A DNA stretch of 64,000 nt from an uncultured Bacteroidales bacterium (GTDB lineage: Bacteria; Bacteroidota; Bacteroidia; Bacteroidales; WCHB1-69), in the NCBI GenBank assembly GCA_937901455.1, contig CALDIA010000054.1:98785-162784 (forward strand), given 5' to 3'. Position 1 is the stretch's first letter; the number at the start of each line of letters is the position of its first letter. Below, piece by piece: positions 25,763-35,296 of the stretch. The notes below the pieces were generated by a model, which saw only the letters and a list, made by a program, of their open reading frames with translations, made no database searches and was not told where the DNA came from. Made by a program: the position numbers and the translations under genes.

Positions 25763-28700
25763 CCTCGGCCTCTCCCTCCTCTTCTTCAGGAGTAAAATAG
25801 TTCTTCACAAATTTGTTCTTCCATCCCCTGTTACCCAACTTGTAGGTGAAAGAGGGAAGCCCGTTTTCTGGGGCTAACGATCTGTTCTTGGGCTTTATCT
25901 TGCTAATGCCCTCGTTAAAGTTCTTGTCAGAAGAGTAGGCCGACACCGTATTGTTCTCAAATTGGAAATAGTAGAATTGGTCATCAAACTCAAAATAGAG
26001 ATAGAGCTTGTTACGTGAGCCTTTCTTCTCGATGACAATGCGTCCAGGCACCATCTTGAACACCTGCTTCGCACCGCAGATGATTAGTGGCAGGGTGCGC
26101 TGTGACTTGAAAGTGTGCTGGTCTTTGTCCCATTCAAAGAACAGATCGGAGAATAAGAATTTTACTTGAAGGGCGGTGGGGAGGTGGCGGTTGGTGTTGC
26201 CCAAGGCCATATTGTGCGTGTAGCGCTGGTACTCCTCACGTCCTAAGATGGATTTGAGCGACATGTCGAAAGCCTCATCCTCAGATATGTCCACAAAGTC
26301 CATGGAGGTTGAGTTTTCCAGCATTTTGTTCATCTGTTTCATCGATTCGTCGCTGAAGAAGAAGTCGATGGAGGTGGTGAGGTGCATTTCGGCAGAGTCG
26401 GCCGCCATGTAGTTGATGACGGTACCATTGGTGATGAATTTCACGCGTCCCAGCTTGGCGCCCATGTCAATCTCACCAATACCGGTGGTAATACATTGGT
26501 CAGTGTTGAGGGTGATAATATTGCCCACAACCTCAGGGTCTTCCAATTTTTCCTTGGAGGCAGCGATAAATTCATGTGTTTCTTTGTCGTATTTGATGAA
26601 GCCGAACACGTTGATATACTCGGCATCATTGAATTCATCCTTGGCAGTACCAAAGGCTGTGTAGATGCGCCCAGTCTTGTTGGAGGATGCGATAGCCACC
26701 ACCACTTTTCGCTCATCCATGTCTTTGGTGCGGTCGTGTACCTCCAACATGATATTGTTGGGATCAACCTGTTGCAGGATTTTCAGACGTGCATGCTTGA
26801 TGGTGTCGCAGCCAGTACGGATCTCCACACCACCGAAGTAGGAGAGGAAAGGCTGGGTGCTGTGTAACTCGGCACGTCCGTCAAAGCCAAACTGGTCGCT
26901 GAACTGGAAGTTTTTCTCAATGGGGATCTTGGCTTCACCAAAGGTCTCTTTGGTTACAAAAAACAAGGTGTCGAAATAGAGTTGCTGTATCTGCTGATTC
27001 TCATCCACATAGTCGTAATAACCATTGCCATATAAACGGGTGGCGGTGCGTATCTTGATGTCGCAGTCGTAAAGCTCGTGGTATTTGTTTTCCCTTCCAG
27101 CCAGGAGTCGGGAACCGACAAGACGGTCCATCTCTGCTTTTTCGCGGATGATAACCACCCCGCCTCGAGGCGTGACGGCTGCATCGCCAACGTTGATGTA
27201 GCGCACCCCATGGGCGTAAATGATATTCTCTGTAAAGTCAAACTCGGCACTCAAAGCATTGAATCTGTAGCCCACCGATGGGTCTGAAGCATACAATTCG
27301 TTGCCTTCGCTATGCATGTCCACCAATTCTTTGATTTCAGTATTGTCAATGTCCACGTCTTTATAGGGATCATCCCATTTGAAACGTAAACGGGTGGAGT
27401 CGATGGGATCCCACTCAAATTCGGAGGCGATACCTTTCATTTCATTCTTCACGAAGAAGATTTCAGAGGCTTGCCCGTTGGCTTTGAAGACACCTTTCCG
27501 GGTTTTGAAGTCCACGTGTGAGTTATAGTTGCGAGTGGAAAAGGCAATATTGTCCTTGTTCTTGCTGAGGTCGTAGATTTGAAGATCAGCCGTGTCGGCA
27601 AAGAGTTCGTGATGATGGAAGGCGAAGAGCCGTGAGGTGATGTCGGCCCGGTTGAACTTGACAATGCCAGTGCCAAACATGCCGTTGGGCGTAATCTTGG
27701 AGTTGCCAGTCAATTCCGTTTCATTAAATACAGAAATGGGGTTCTGGCGCGAGTGGATAAACATTTGATCCTGATAGGGTTCCCAATGCAGATAGGCCTC
27801 TTCCACCGAGGCGGGTGGAAACTCCACACCGGCAATCTGCTCTTCTACCACATGATTGTTGGCCGCCCCATTGGTGGAGTCCAAGTAGAATACCAAACTG
27901 TCAGAAAAGGTGTGCGAGGTGATATAGTCGATGGTGCCACGTCCACGCAAGCCTTCATGACTCAGACTGATAGAGCCTGCATAGCCACCCTTGGTCCCGT
28001 ACATAGGCAGACCGCCCGTCTGATGCTTGAAACCCAAAGAGAAATCCTTCTGCACCTGCAAAGGCTCGTGAATATCCGGAAAAATACCACCCGAGATCAA
28101 AGCCCCCGAGAACTTCATGGAGTCAATGACAAAGTTGTCGAGATTGACAATCCTGAATTCATTTACGGAGTAGAAGAAACGATTTCTGTCATAGACGCCC
28201 CCAAGAATCTCCGGTTTGTCGTAAAAGACCTTGCCTCCCTTACGGGCTTCAAAGATGGGATAGTCGGGATAATCGGTCATGCCGGATTTGTTACCAGGAA
28301 CATCAATATAAAGAACGCCTGACAATTCCTCAATCTGACTGCGTACCCGTTGCAGTTTATAGTCACCGTACATGTCCATCGGCCCATCCTTGTCTTCCAC
28401 ATACATGATCAAGGTGTCGATAATGTCCATGTCCACCAGAAAACGGTCGTAGTCAAAGTTGCAGTTGTGGGTCACAAAGTCGAAGAGACCGCCAATCACC
28501 CTACCAGAGAAGACCATGTTACGATTTTTCTTGACGGTTACCAGTTCGTTCATCGGATATACATTCACAATTTGGGGGTCGCTAAGCACAAAAAACTCGC
28601 AGCCGGTAATTTTCAAGTCGTTGGTGAGCAAGTCCAGGGAGGCATAGTGTGTTTTCGACTCCAAGCGGATATAGTCGTAGTCACGCTTTTTGATTTGGTT

Positions 28701-30236
28701 GTTCAGATAGCGGGCTATTTTGCTTCGGTAGTGGATTTTGTTATTGATGACGTCATATTCGACGAAGCCGCGCGCTGCAAAGTCGATGATGAGCGCCTTG
28801 ATGTCCAAGGGTGGCTTGTTGAACCAGCGTATCACATCCTCAATGGTGATGTCTTCATAACCGGCCGAGTTGAAGAGTTGCCAAAGCGTATAGAGCGGGT
28901 TTTCTTTATTGATGCCCTCGATTTCATGCATCACACTCTCTTCAAAGTAGTTTTGTGATTCAAAAATAGCGGTTTGCTGGCTGGTATTGCCCACGATGGG
29001 CTTGAATTCGATACGCTCTTCGTTGGTGTTCCATTGGATTGACTCCACGGTAATGTCCAACTTGTGGTATGAGTCGAAGAAGGGGGAGCGCCCGACACCC
29101 TGCTTGGGGCGCGAAATCAGCAACTCCTGATTGTCGTTGTTATACTTGAAATTGGCGGAAGGGTGGTAGATGGAGTCCTCCTCAATGTAAATGCTGACGT
29201 GTGCATCTTCGGCCAACAGGTTCGTGGGTTTGATCAGGAAACTTCGCGATGAGGCCCGGATGATCACTTGGCCATTGCGTTGAATGGTCACATTGGCCAA
29301 GGAATCGCCTGATGAGGTGCCATAAATGGAGGCGCCTCGCAGGTCGAAGCCCCCAATATAGTCCACATTCGGATACAAAGAGGGGATTGACATGGTCTTG
29401 TCGTAACTGGCAAAACGCGGATAGGTGGCCTTTTCTTCTGAAGTAGCCAACACGGCTTTCTCCTCCAGATGCCCCAAAATGGGTGCCGAAAAGAGGTCAG
29501 GATAGTAAAACACCGCGTTTTCTGCCGTCAACTGGGCAAAACGGACATCCACAGTGAAATCATTTAATTCGGCTTTGACACTTTCATCCAAGCCGGCACG
29601 CGTCCAAAACACCAATCCCTTTTTTGCCTTGAATTTTAACTGTGCCGGATAGTACTTGCCTGCTACTTCAAAAATCTCCAGACTGTCCTGTGTGGAGTGC
29701 CCCGTCAGGGTGATCTTGTCGTATTCAAAATACGGTTCCTCGTCAAAGCCCATTTTCGAAGCCATTGCATCCGACTGCCACCAGACATTGTCCTCCGTAT
29801 TCAGCACATACCGGGTGAAGATGTCTTCGTATAACTTCATCTTTTTCTGATATTGTGTAATGCTGTGGGTGGCATGATACTCTGAAATTTTCAGCCAAGT
29901 TTCAGTCTCATCAGAAAAATCACTCAAACAGAAGGCTTTGAAGGTGTGAATGTAGGCATCAAAATGGGGGAAAGCACGAAACTTATGCTTCAGCATCTTG
30001 TTGGATTCCTCGATGAAGGCAAGCTGGTTTTCATAAGTGGCACTTTGTTCCCACATTTCAGTGAAGAAGTCTAACAAATCCTTCGCTTCTTTCTGGCGGT
30101 CTTTGGGTACCGTGGAGAGAAATTCCTTCATCTCCTCAACCGTTTTGGCGGGGTCGTTGCTAAAACGGGTGAAACGTTGTGCCTGCAGCCACACAGTACT
30201 GCATAGTAGCAGGCAAATCAAGAGGATTTTTTTCAT
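25749..30236 (-). CDS. Giant secreted protein of unknown function (1495 residues)
   Basis: I do not recognise this protein. It starts MKKILLICLLLCSTVWLQAQ, a clear signal peptide, and is 1495 residues long; the ATG at 30236 is chosen because longer versions would run into prmA. No transmembrane helix, no sorting tail and no catalytic motif were seen. The first 170 or so residues look helical; the remainder is dense in short beta strands with recurring forms such as a strand pair around a small turn plus DxVxF or IDxxxI, loosely like OstA/LptA-style stacked repeats (inference). The C terminus is very acidic (EEEEGEAEDDRE). It sits between prmA (2 bases) and DAHP synthase (14-base overlap) in one operon. 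An outer-membrane or periplasmic structural role is the best guess. Confidence 0.75.
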   Translation of the reverse strand: MKKILLICLLLCSTVWLQAQRFTRFSNDPAKTVEEMKEFLSTVPKDRQKEAKDLLDFFTEMWEQSATYENQLAFIEESNKMLKHKFRAFPHFDAYIHTFKAFCLSDFSDETETWLKISEYHATHSITQYQKKMKLYEDIFTRYVLNTEDNVWWQSDAMASKMGFDEEPYFEYDKITLTGHSTQDSLEIFEVAGKYYPAQLKFKAKKGLVFWTRAGLDESVKAELNDFTVDVRFAQLTAENAVFYYPDLFSAPILGHLEEKAVLATSEEKATYPRFASYDKTMSIPSLYPNVDYIGGFDLRGASIYGTSSGDSLANVTIQRNGQVIIRASSRSFLIKPTNLLAEDAHVSIYIEEDSIYHPSANFKYNNDNQELLISRPKQGVGRSPFFDSYHKLDITVESIQWNTNEERIEFKPIVGNTSQQTAIFESQNYFEESVMHEIEGINKENPLYTLWQLFNSAGYEDITIEDVIRWFNKPPLDIKALIIDFAARGFVEYDVINNKIHYRSKIARYLNNQIKKRDYDYIRLESKTHYASLDLLTNDLKITGCEFFVLSDPQIVNVYPMNELVTVKKNRNMVFSGRVIGGLFDFVTHNCNFDYDRFLVDMDIIDTLIMYVEDKDGPMDMYGDYKLQRVRSQIEELSGVLYIDVPGNKSGMTDYPDYPIFEARKGGKVFYDKPEILGGVYDRNRFFYSVNEFRIVNLDNFVIDSMKFSGALISGGIFPDIHEPLQVQKDFSLGFKHQTGGLPMYGTKGGYAGSISLSHEGLRGRGTIDYITSHTFSDSLVFYLDSTNGAANNHVVEEQIAGVEFPPASVEEAYLHWEPYQDQMFIHSRQNPISVFNETELTGNSKITPNGMFGTGIVKFNRADITSRLFAFHHHELFADTADLQIYDLSKNKDNIAFSTRNYNSHVDFKTRKGVFKANGQASEIFFVKNEMKGIASEFEWDPIDSTRLRFKWDDPYKDVDIDNTEIKELVDMHSEGNELYASDPSVGYRFNALSAEFDFTENIIYAHGVRYINVGDAAVTPRGGVVIIREKAEMDRLVGSRLLAGRENKYHELYDCDIKIRTATRLYGNGYYDYVDENQQIQQLYFDTLFFVTKETFGEAKIPIEKNFQFSDQFGFDGRAELHSTQPFLSYFGGVEIRTGCDTIKHARLKILQQVDPNNIMLEVHDRTKDMDERKVVVAIASSNKTGRIYTAFGTAKDEFNDAEYINVFGFIKYDKETHEFIAASKEKLEDPEVVGNIITLNTDQCITTGIGEIDMGAKLGRVKFITNGTVINYMAADSAEMHLTTSIDFFFSDESMKQMNKMLENSTSMDFVDISEDEAFDMSLKSILGREEYQRYTHNMALGNTNRHLPTALQVKFLFSDLFFEWDKDQHTFKSQRTLPLIICGAKQVFKMVPGRIVIEKKGSRNKLYLYFEFDDQFYYFQFENNTVSAYSSDKNFNEGISKIKPKNRSLAPENGLPSFTYKLGNRGWKNKFVKNYFTPEEEEGEAEDDRE

Positions 30237-30238
30237 AG

Positions 30239-31084
30239 TCAGATTTTTGAAAATTGAACAGCTACCCAGTCGTTTTGTATCTTGTGCGAGCAATAGGTCA
30301 ACTGGTTGGCTTCACAACATTCACGGATGATGGCCAAATCGGGCTCTTCGTAAAAACCGCTCATGAACAGAAGTCCGCCAGGAGCCAGACATTTCACATA
30401 CGTGGGGATGTCCTGCAAAAGGATGTTGCGGTTGATATTGGCCAAGATGATGTCGTAAGTGGTGTTTTCTAATAGGGAGGCGTCTCCCAGCAACACCTTG
30501 ATGTCAGCGCATTGGTTGTGTGCTACATTTTCCAAACCGTTTTTGTAAGCCCACTCGTCATTGTCTATGGCAGTCACTTCGGAGGCGCCCCGCATCTTGG
30601 CGAGGATGGCCAACACACCCGTGCCAGACCCCATATCCAACACTCGCTTGCTTGTCATGTTGGTTTCCAATACGTATTCAATCATTTGGGCAGTGGTGGC
30701 ATGGTGTGCGGTGCCAAACGACATCTTTGGCTCAATGACAATTTCATAATCTACATCAGGACGATCCGGATGAAACGGCGCCCTGATATAGCACTTGTCG
30801 GCAATGAGTACAGGGGTGTAGTTCGACTCCCACTCGGCATTCCAGTTGATGTCGGGCATCTCTTGCACGCTATAAGTTACCGACACATTGTCAAAGCCAT
30901 GGTTTTCCACTACTTCCTTGAGGGATTCTTCCCGATAGTCCTGCACGGGAATGTAGCAAAGCAGGTCTTCATCCTTTTCTCCGTCCATAAAACTATCGCA
31001 GCCGATGTCATCCATCATGCTGGTAAAAATCTCCTTCCACGGCTCTGCGGGGGAGATGTGCAATTGTATTTCAAGATATTTCAT
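30239..31084 (-). CDS. prmA: Ribosomal protein L11 methyltransferase
   Basis: A 281-residue SAM-dependent methyltransferase that trimethylates ribosomal protein L11. The N-terminal substrate-recognition domain (about 1-95, MKYLEIQLHISPAEPWKE) is followed by the class I fold with KMSFGTAHHATTAQMIEYVL, the SAM loop VLDMGSGTGVLAILAKMRGA and AIDNDEWAYKNGLENVAHNQ, then DIILANINRNILLQ, the NPPF-type substrate loop replaced here by ANINRN as in true PrmA. Length is normal. It lies 31 bases after the PepSY-like gene and 2 bases before the giant secreted protein. Confidence 0.95.
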   Translation of the reverse strand: MKYLEIQLHISPAEPWKEIFTSMMDDIGCDSFMDGEKDEDLLCYIPVQDYREESLKEVVENHGFDNVSVTYSVQEMPDINWNAEWESNYTPVLIADKCYIRAPFHPDRPDVDYEIVIEPKMSFGTAHHATTAQMIEYVLETNMTSKRVLDMGSGTGVLAILAKMRGASEVTAIDNDEWAYKNGLENVAHNQCADIKVLLGDASLLENTTYDIILANINRNILLQDIPTYVKCLAPGGLLFMSGFYEEPDLAIIRECCEANQLTYCSHKIQNDWVAVQFSKI

Positions 31085-31115
31085 AGGTTAGGCAGGTTAA
31101 TGAGGAAGGGTGCGG

Positions 31116-32657
31116 CTATATTTCTACAGGCTTTCCGTTCAAGGAGAACCATAACTCATCTTCCTCACCAGTTTTCTTGTTTTGGATGATGACTTTGTAT
31201 AAGGTCTGCTTGTCGGCAATTTTCTTAACGGTATAGTATTCCAGCACCTTACTGTTTTTGTGTTCTTTTTTGAGATAGTCTTGGATAGTGGTGGAAAGCG
31301 CATCTGGCTTGCCCAGCAACCAGGTTTCTACCACTTCCCCGTAAGGGTTGAAGACGCAAATCTCTTTACCTCGTGCGGTGTAGTAAATGGCCTGGTAGTT
31401 CAAGTTGTCATCCTCTTTCCACTCTACGTTGGTTACGCGCGGATATTTGAGCTTGAAGGCATTTGCGATGGCCTCGGGTACCCGCTGTGAGTCGTCTTCC
31501 TTCACACTCATGTTCATCTTTTCGTAGTATTTTTCCAAAGCATCATCATCAGAGGAGGCTTTGCCGCCACCACCTAACTCATAGTCGGGGTCAATGGTGC
31601 GGATAAGCTTGCCTGTTTTGTCAAAGATGATGGTGGTTACCAGCTTGGCTTTATAGTTGGCTTTCTCGTAAAACTCCACCATGGTCTTGTCATCCTTGTC
31701 GGCACGGGTCTCCTTGACGGCTGATTTGAACTTGAACCCCTTGTAAAAGTCGTTCAAGTGTTTGAGCATGGGGCCGGTAACTGCCTCTTCGGGCAGAACG
31801 GTGAGGGTCTTCTCCCAAAGGCCGTCTTTGGTGATGTATACGGCTGTTTTCTTGCCCGTGTTGATGCATTTGGCCACGTAAGTACTGTCAATCAAGAACC
31901 AGTTGAGCTCCTCGGGGTGCATTACCTTTTTGGCAAAAGCCTTGGTAACCACTTGCGGCACTTCAGCGGTCTTGATGGCAATATTGCCGTATTCGTCTTT
32001 TACAACAGGCTCTGGCTTCTCTTTTTTCTCTTTGGGAGCCTTGGGCTCTGCAGGCTTGCTCTCTTTTACAGGCTTGGGCTCCGCTGCCGGTTTAGGCGCA
32101 GGCGCAGGCTTGGTCTCTTTCTCAGATTTTGGCGCAGGTTTCTCTGCCACCGCCTTCGGATCCTTGAAGTCCTCCGGATCTACCCGACTCAACAACTCGT
32201 TTTGCCCCGTGGTGCTGAAGGTCAACTTTGAAGGCTTATAGCCTATGCCATCAGGCTTCACCTCTAAATAATAGTGCGTTTTCTCATTCTCTTTTTCCTC
32301 CAAACATGATTCGGAAATGGCAAACTCCGGATAGTTTTCTTTCACATATGCCGTAATGGCGGAGGGCAATTCTCCTTGGGGCACCGCAAAGGTGGTGCGC
32401 AACCACTCGCCTGCCGATGAAATGTACACCTTCCCAGTCGCACCCTCATCCTTAATGGTGGCGACATATTCATTGCCATTTTTGAACCAACTCGTCACTT
32501 TTGCATACGAATATTGCATATCCAAGGCCTGCGTTACATCGTCAGGTACATCAGCAGGTTTGAGTTTCTGAGCCGAAAGAGGGTTAAATCCAAATGTAAG
32601 TATTTGAATTACTGATAATAAGATTAATAATCTCTTCATAATTAGCACCTTTTTCAT
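31116..32657 (-). CDS. Secreted PepSY-like (DUF2874) repeat protein with charged linker
   Basis: A 513-residue exported protein. A signal peptide ends near LSAQ. Residues about 33-160 and 220-510 contain several copies of the PepSY-like fold common in Bacteroidota secreted proteins, each with a pattern of the form VPxxVxxAFxxxYPxxxxxxWxxxxxxYxAxF: examples are DVPDDVTQALDMQYSYAKVT, EVPQVVTKAFAKKVMHPEEL and RVPEAIANAFKLKYPRVTNV. Between them lies a linker (about 168-225) made almost only of K, P, E and A. Two in-frame ATGs exist, 32657 and 32639; the second gives the more typical signal peptide. It is the first gene of the five-gene operon. The family has no established function. Confidence 0.8.
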   Translation of the reverse strand: MKKVLIMKRLLILLSVIQILTFGFNPLSAQKLKPADVPDDVTQALDMQYSYAKVTSWFKNGNEYVATIKDEGATGKVYISSAGEWLRTTFAVPQGELPSAITAYVKENYPEFAISESCLEEKENEKTHYYLEVKPDGIGYKPSKLTFSTTGQNELLSRVDPEDFKDPKAVAEKPAPKSEKETKPAPAPKPAAEPKPVKESKPAEPKAPKEKKEKPEPVVKDEYGNIAIKTAEVPQVVTKAFAKKVMHPEELNWFLIDSTYVAKCINTGKKTAVYITKDGLWEKTLTVLPEEAVTGPMLKHLNDFYKGFKFKSAVKETRADKDDKTMVEFYEKANYKAKLVTTIIFDKTGKLIRTIDPDYELGGGGKASSDDDALEKYYEKMNMSVKEDDSQRVPEAIANAFKLKYPRVTNVEWKEDDNLNYQAIYYTARGKEICVFNPYGEVVETWLLGKPDALSTTIQDYLKKEHKNSKVLEYYTVKKIADKQTLYKVIIQNKKTGEEDELWFSLNGKPVEI

Positions 32658-32677
32658 ATTTTATAAAAAATAGGTGC

Positions 32678-32685
32678 CAAAAATA
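32678..32685 (-). promoter_or_regulatory. Bacteroidota -7 promoter box for the PepSY-prmA-ctp operon
   Basis: On the minus strand this reads TATTTTTG followed by GCACC, 21 bases before the first ATG. No other box was seen before 23.1 kb in the gaps of this operon. Confidence 0.65.
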
Positions 32686-32721
32686 CAAAAAAAATTTGTT
32701 GTAAGATAAATTCACTCACTG

Positions 32722-32752
32722 AAATAAAAAAAAAGCCCCGAAATTCGGGGCT
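32722..32752 (-). terminator. Rho-independent terminator of tRNA-Phe
   Basis: AGCCCCGAA and TTCGGGGCT form a near-perfect stem (32734-32752), followed on the minus strand by a run of nine U broken once. It lies 3 bases after the tRNA 3' end. Confidence 0.9.
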
Positions 32753-32754
32753 CG

Positions 32755-32827
<73 letters not shown>

Positions 32828-32846
32828 ATCTCAGTGATTGAGGCTG

Positions 32847-32854
32847 CAAAAATA
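32847..32854 (-). promoter_or_regulatory. Bacteroidota -7 promoter box for tRNA-Phe
   Basis: On the minus strand this reads TATTTTTG followed by CAGCC, 20 bases before the tRNA 5' end. Confidence 0.65.
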
Positions 32855-32989
32855 CATTTTTTTTAAATTGATGCACCTCTTTTCCAAAATATTTTTAAAA
32901 ATCTTATAATTAATGACTTATGTAATTTTGACAGCAGTCAATTTCCTACAATTCCCTCACTAATGCAGGCTATTTTCGGAAAATAATCA

Positions 32990-33760
32990 CTATTCGTAGG
33001 ATATGGTGACAGTGCTGTACTCCCCAATGTCCGCCAAAATGGATACCTTGCCCTGGTAATATGCAATTTCTAAGCAACCTAATGGATTGTTAGTTAGGAT
33101 AAAGCTTTGCTTATCCTCGTAATTATCAGAGTATAAAACTGTTTGCCACTCATTGCTACTTCTTATAACAGCCTTGAAAGGACGATTGCCGACCGCCTCC
33201 TTGAATAATGGGACCGGAATATTGGTGATGGCATTGAAAAAAGCATCCACATACATGACTTTTCCCTCTATCAAGCGCTGGTTTTTATTGTGAAATGCGG
33301 GCTCTAAAAGACTGATATGAAAATCGTTGTATGCTGTTGTACAGCTTTCCACAGTGTCTTTTGCAACAGCATCAACCAAGCGAAGAATTTTGTCAATGGC
33401 ACAAAGATGGTCATCTACATATTGACGCCCTACCATGGGGATTCCGGCATCTTTGAACATCATGGAGAAGATGCCATTGTCCTCTCCAATAAAATGATGC
33501 TCTTCAAAGGTATAGAGAACAGGATGATAGGTGGAGGAAAAAGAAGTATTGGTGAGGATAAGATGAATGGACCCTTTTGGGAAACGATGGAAACTTTGCT
33601 TCATCAAAAAAGCCGTTTGCCCAATGTTATACATGTCAAGGTGGTGCGTGATGTCCAAGATCACGGCGTCAGCTGCTGCGTCAAGCAACGAAGCTTTGAA
33701 GAATGCTATGTATGGGTCTCTTAGTCGCCAGTCGCTGATAAGGGTAATTATAGGTCTCAT
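32990..33760 (-). CDS. SAM hydroxide adenosyltransferase (DUF62 family)
   Basis: A 256-residue member of the fluorinase/chlorinase-like family that in most bacteria hydrolyses S-adenosylmethionine to adenosine and methionine. The family N terminus ITLISDWRLRDPYIAFFKAS corresponds to the usual TDFG-x2-D-x-Y motif, with the aspartate retained; VILDITHHLDMYNIGQTAFL and HLILTNT follow in the expected positions. The start at 33760 is chosen over an earlier in-frame ATG because the promoter box at 33801-33808 lies inside the longer version. It stands alone between tRNA-Phe and the divergent M64 peptidase gene. Confidence 0.87.
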   Translation of the reverse strand: MRPIITLISDWRLRDPYIAFFKASLLDAAADAVILDITHHLDMYNIGQTAFLMKQSFHRFPKGSIHLILTNTSFSSTYHPVLYTFEEHHFIGEDNGIFSMMFKDAGIPMVGRQYVDDHLCAIDKILRLVDAVAKDTVESCTTAYNDFHISLLEPAFHNKNQRLIEGKVMYVDAFFNAITNIPVPLFKEAVGNRPFKAVIRSSNEWQTVLYSDNYEDKQSFILTNNPLGCLEIAYYQGKVSILADIGEYSTVTISYE

Positions 33761-33800
33761 TGTCAGAAATTTTTCGCGGCAAACCTTAGTTTTGCCGCTG

Positions 33801-33808
33801 CAAAAATA
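33801..33808 (-). promoter_or_regulatory. Bacteroidota -7 promoter box for the SAM hydrolase gene
   Basis: On the minus strand this reads TATTTTTG followed by CAGCGG, 41 bases before the chosen start. Confidence 0.6.
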
Positions 33809-33919
33809 AACAAAAAAGGGACACATCAACCTGACTCAAAAATGAAGTGCTGATTTGTTTTTTCGGGGCTCGGATAGATGTTAGTGCCGATACCAGGTTT
33901 GTGACATCCGAAAAAAGAT

Positions 33920-33927
33920 TATTTTTG
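33920..33927 (+). promoter_or_regulatory. Bacteroidota -7 promoter box for the M64 peptidase gene
   Basis: TATTTTTG followed by CGAC, 45 bases before the start of the peptidase gene. Confidence 0.65.
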
Positions 33928-33971
33928 CGACATCAAATAGCGCTTCGTTTAAAGTTCAAAATCAGATTGCA

Positions 33972-35258
33972 ATGAAATCAAGACTTTTCCCTTTATGCCT
34001 GTGCTTCTTATGCTGCTCCATTTTTGCAAAAGCCCAGCATTTTGACCAGTATTTTGAAGACAAAACTGTCAGAATAAACTATATGCATGTCGGAAATTCC
34101 CAGACAGAGCGCATTTTGCTTGATCACTATACAGTGGGCAACGGCTGGTTTGGCACCCGTTCTTTTTTGGAGGAGCCCTACCAATATGGTGATATCATGA
34201 TCAGGGTTTTCGATTCGATATCTGAAAAGTTGCTGTATAGTCGCAGCTATTCCAACCTCTTTTGCGAGTACAGGACCACGGAACGCGGCGCTACCGAAAT
34301 AGCCGAGATGGAGGAGTGTGTCAATATTCCGATGCCGAAAAATACGGTCAGATTGGAGTTCACCTCCTTTGATCGCAGCCGCAGGCCATCCCAACTGCTC
34401 TCTGTTTATTTCAATCCTCGATTGACACCCGTTCAACATATGGAGAAACATTATCCTGTGATGAATCTTCATAAAGGGGGCTCCCCGAAACATGCATTGG
34501 ATGTACTACTCATCCCTGATGGATATGCTAAATCTGACAAAAAGGTCCTGAAGCAAGACATGAAACGTTTTGCATCCTATATAATGAATTGCGCGCCGTA
34601 TAAAAATCATCAGGATAAGGTCAACATTCGTGCCATTAAGGGTTTTTCAGAGCAGTCAGGTATCACGCAGCCGCAGAACAACTTTTTTGTGAAGACTTTG
34701 CTGAACTGTACTTACAATGCCATTGACCTTGATCGCTACCTGATGTGCCCCGGAGTCTGGAATTTGCATGATGTGGCCGATGATGCCCCTTATGACGCGA
34801 TCATCATCATCTGCAATAGTGAGAAATATGGCGGCGGTGGCATTTACAATTTCTATTGTACCGTATATAACCACGGCCAATATCCCGACTATGTGGTAGT
34901 GCATGAAATGGGTCACCTGATTGGCGGGTTGGCCGATGAATACTATACCTCTGAAGTCTCTGTACAAGACTTCTATCCGGAAGGAGTGGAACCTACCGAG
35001 CCGAACCTGACAACCTTAGTGGATTTTGACAGTAAGTGGAAAGACATGGTTGAGGAGGGTACACCTATTCCCACACCTCCTACCCTGAAGTCCAGTCCCG
35101 TTTATAATAAGGTGGGCGCTTATGAAGGTGGTGGCTATATTTCCAAAGGGGTGTACCGTCCCACGCAACATTGCACTATGAACTCCATCGTGTACGATGA
35201 TTTCTGCCCCGTGTGTTTGAAGGCCTTGGAAGAGATAATAGAATACTACGCTAAATAG
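33972..35258 (+). CDS. Secreted M64 (IgA peptidase-type) metallopeptidase
   Basis: A 428-residue exported protein: signal peptide 1-22 (ending FAKAQ), an N-terminal beta domain (about 25-155) found in M64 proteins, then the zinc peptidase domain with the HExxH site VVHEMGHLIGGLADEY (His311, Glu312, His315; the third ligand is expected in the GLADEY segment, Asp322). Before it DVLLIPDGYAKSDKKVLKQD near 176-195 is typical of the family. No sorting tail follows the domain, which ends with a paired-cysteine segment FCPVCLKALEE. It is likely periplasmic or released. IgA as substrate is only the name of the founding member and is not implied here. Confidence 0.88.
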   Translation: MKSRLFPLCLCFLCCSIFAKAQHFDQYFEDKTVRINYMHVGNSQTERILLDHYTVGNGWFGTRSFLEEPYQYGDIMIRVFDSISEKLLYSRSYSNLFCEYRTTERGATEIAEMEECVNIPMPKNTVRLEFTSFDRSRRPSQLLSVYFNPRLTPVQHMEKHYPVMNLHKGGSPKHALDVLLIPDGYAKSDKKVLKQDMKRFASYIMNCAPYKNHQDKVNIRAIKGFSEQSGITQPQNNFFVKTLLNCTYNAIDLDRYLMCPGVWNLHDVADDAPYDAIIIICNSEKYGGGGIYNFYCTVYNHGQYPDYVVVHEMGHLIGGLADEYYTSEVSVQDFYPEGVEPTEPNLTTLVDFDSKWKDMVEEGTPIPTPPTLKSSPVYNKVGAYEGGGYISKGVYRPTQHCTMNSIVYDDFCPVCLKALEEIIEYYAK

Positions 35259-35296
35259 CGCAAGGGAGGGTTGAGAGGCTAAGAGCGCGGGCTCGA

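Noticed and set aside
33761..33829. Longer N terminus for the SAM hydrolase
   Set aside because: It would include the promoter box and adds no conserved sequence.
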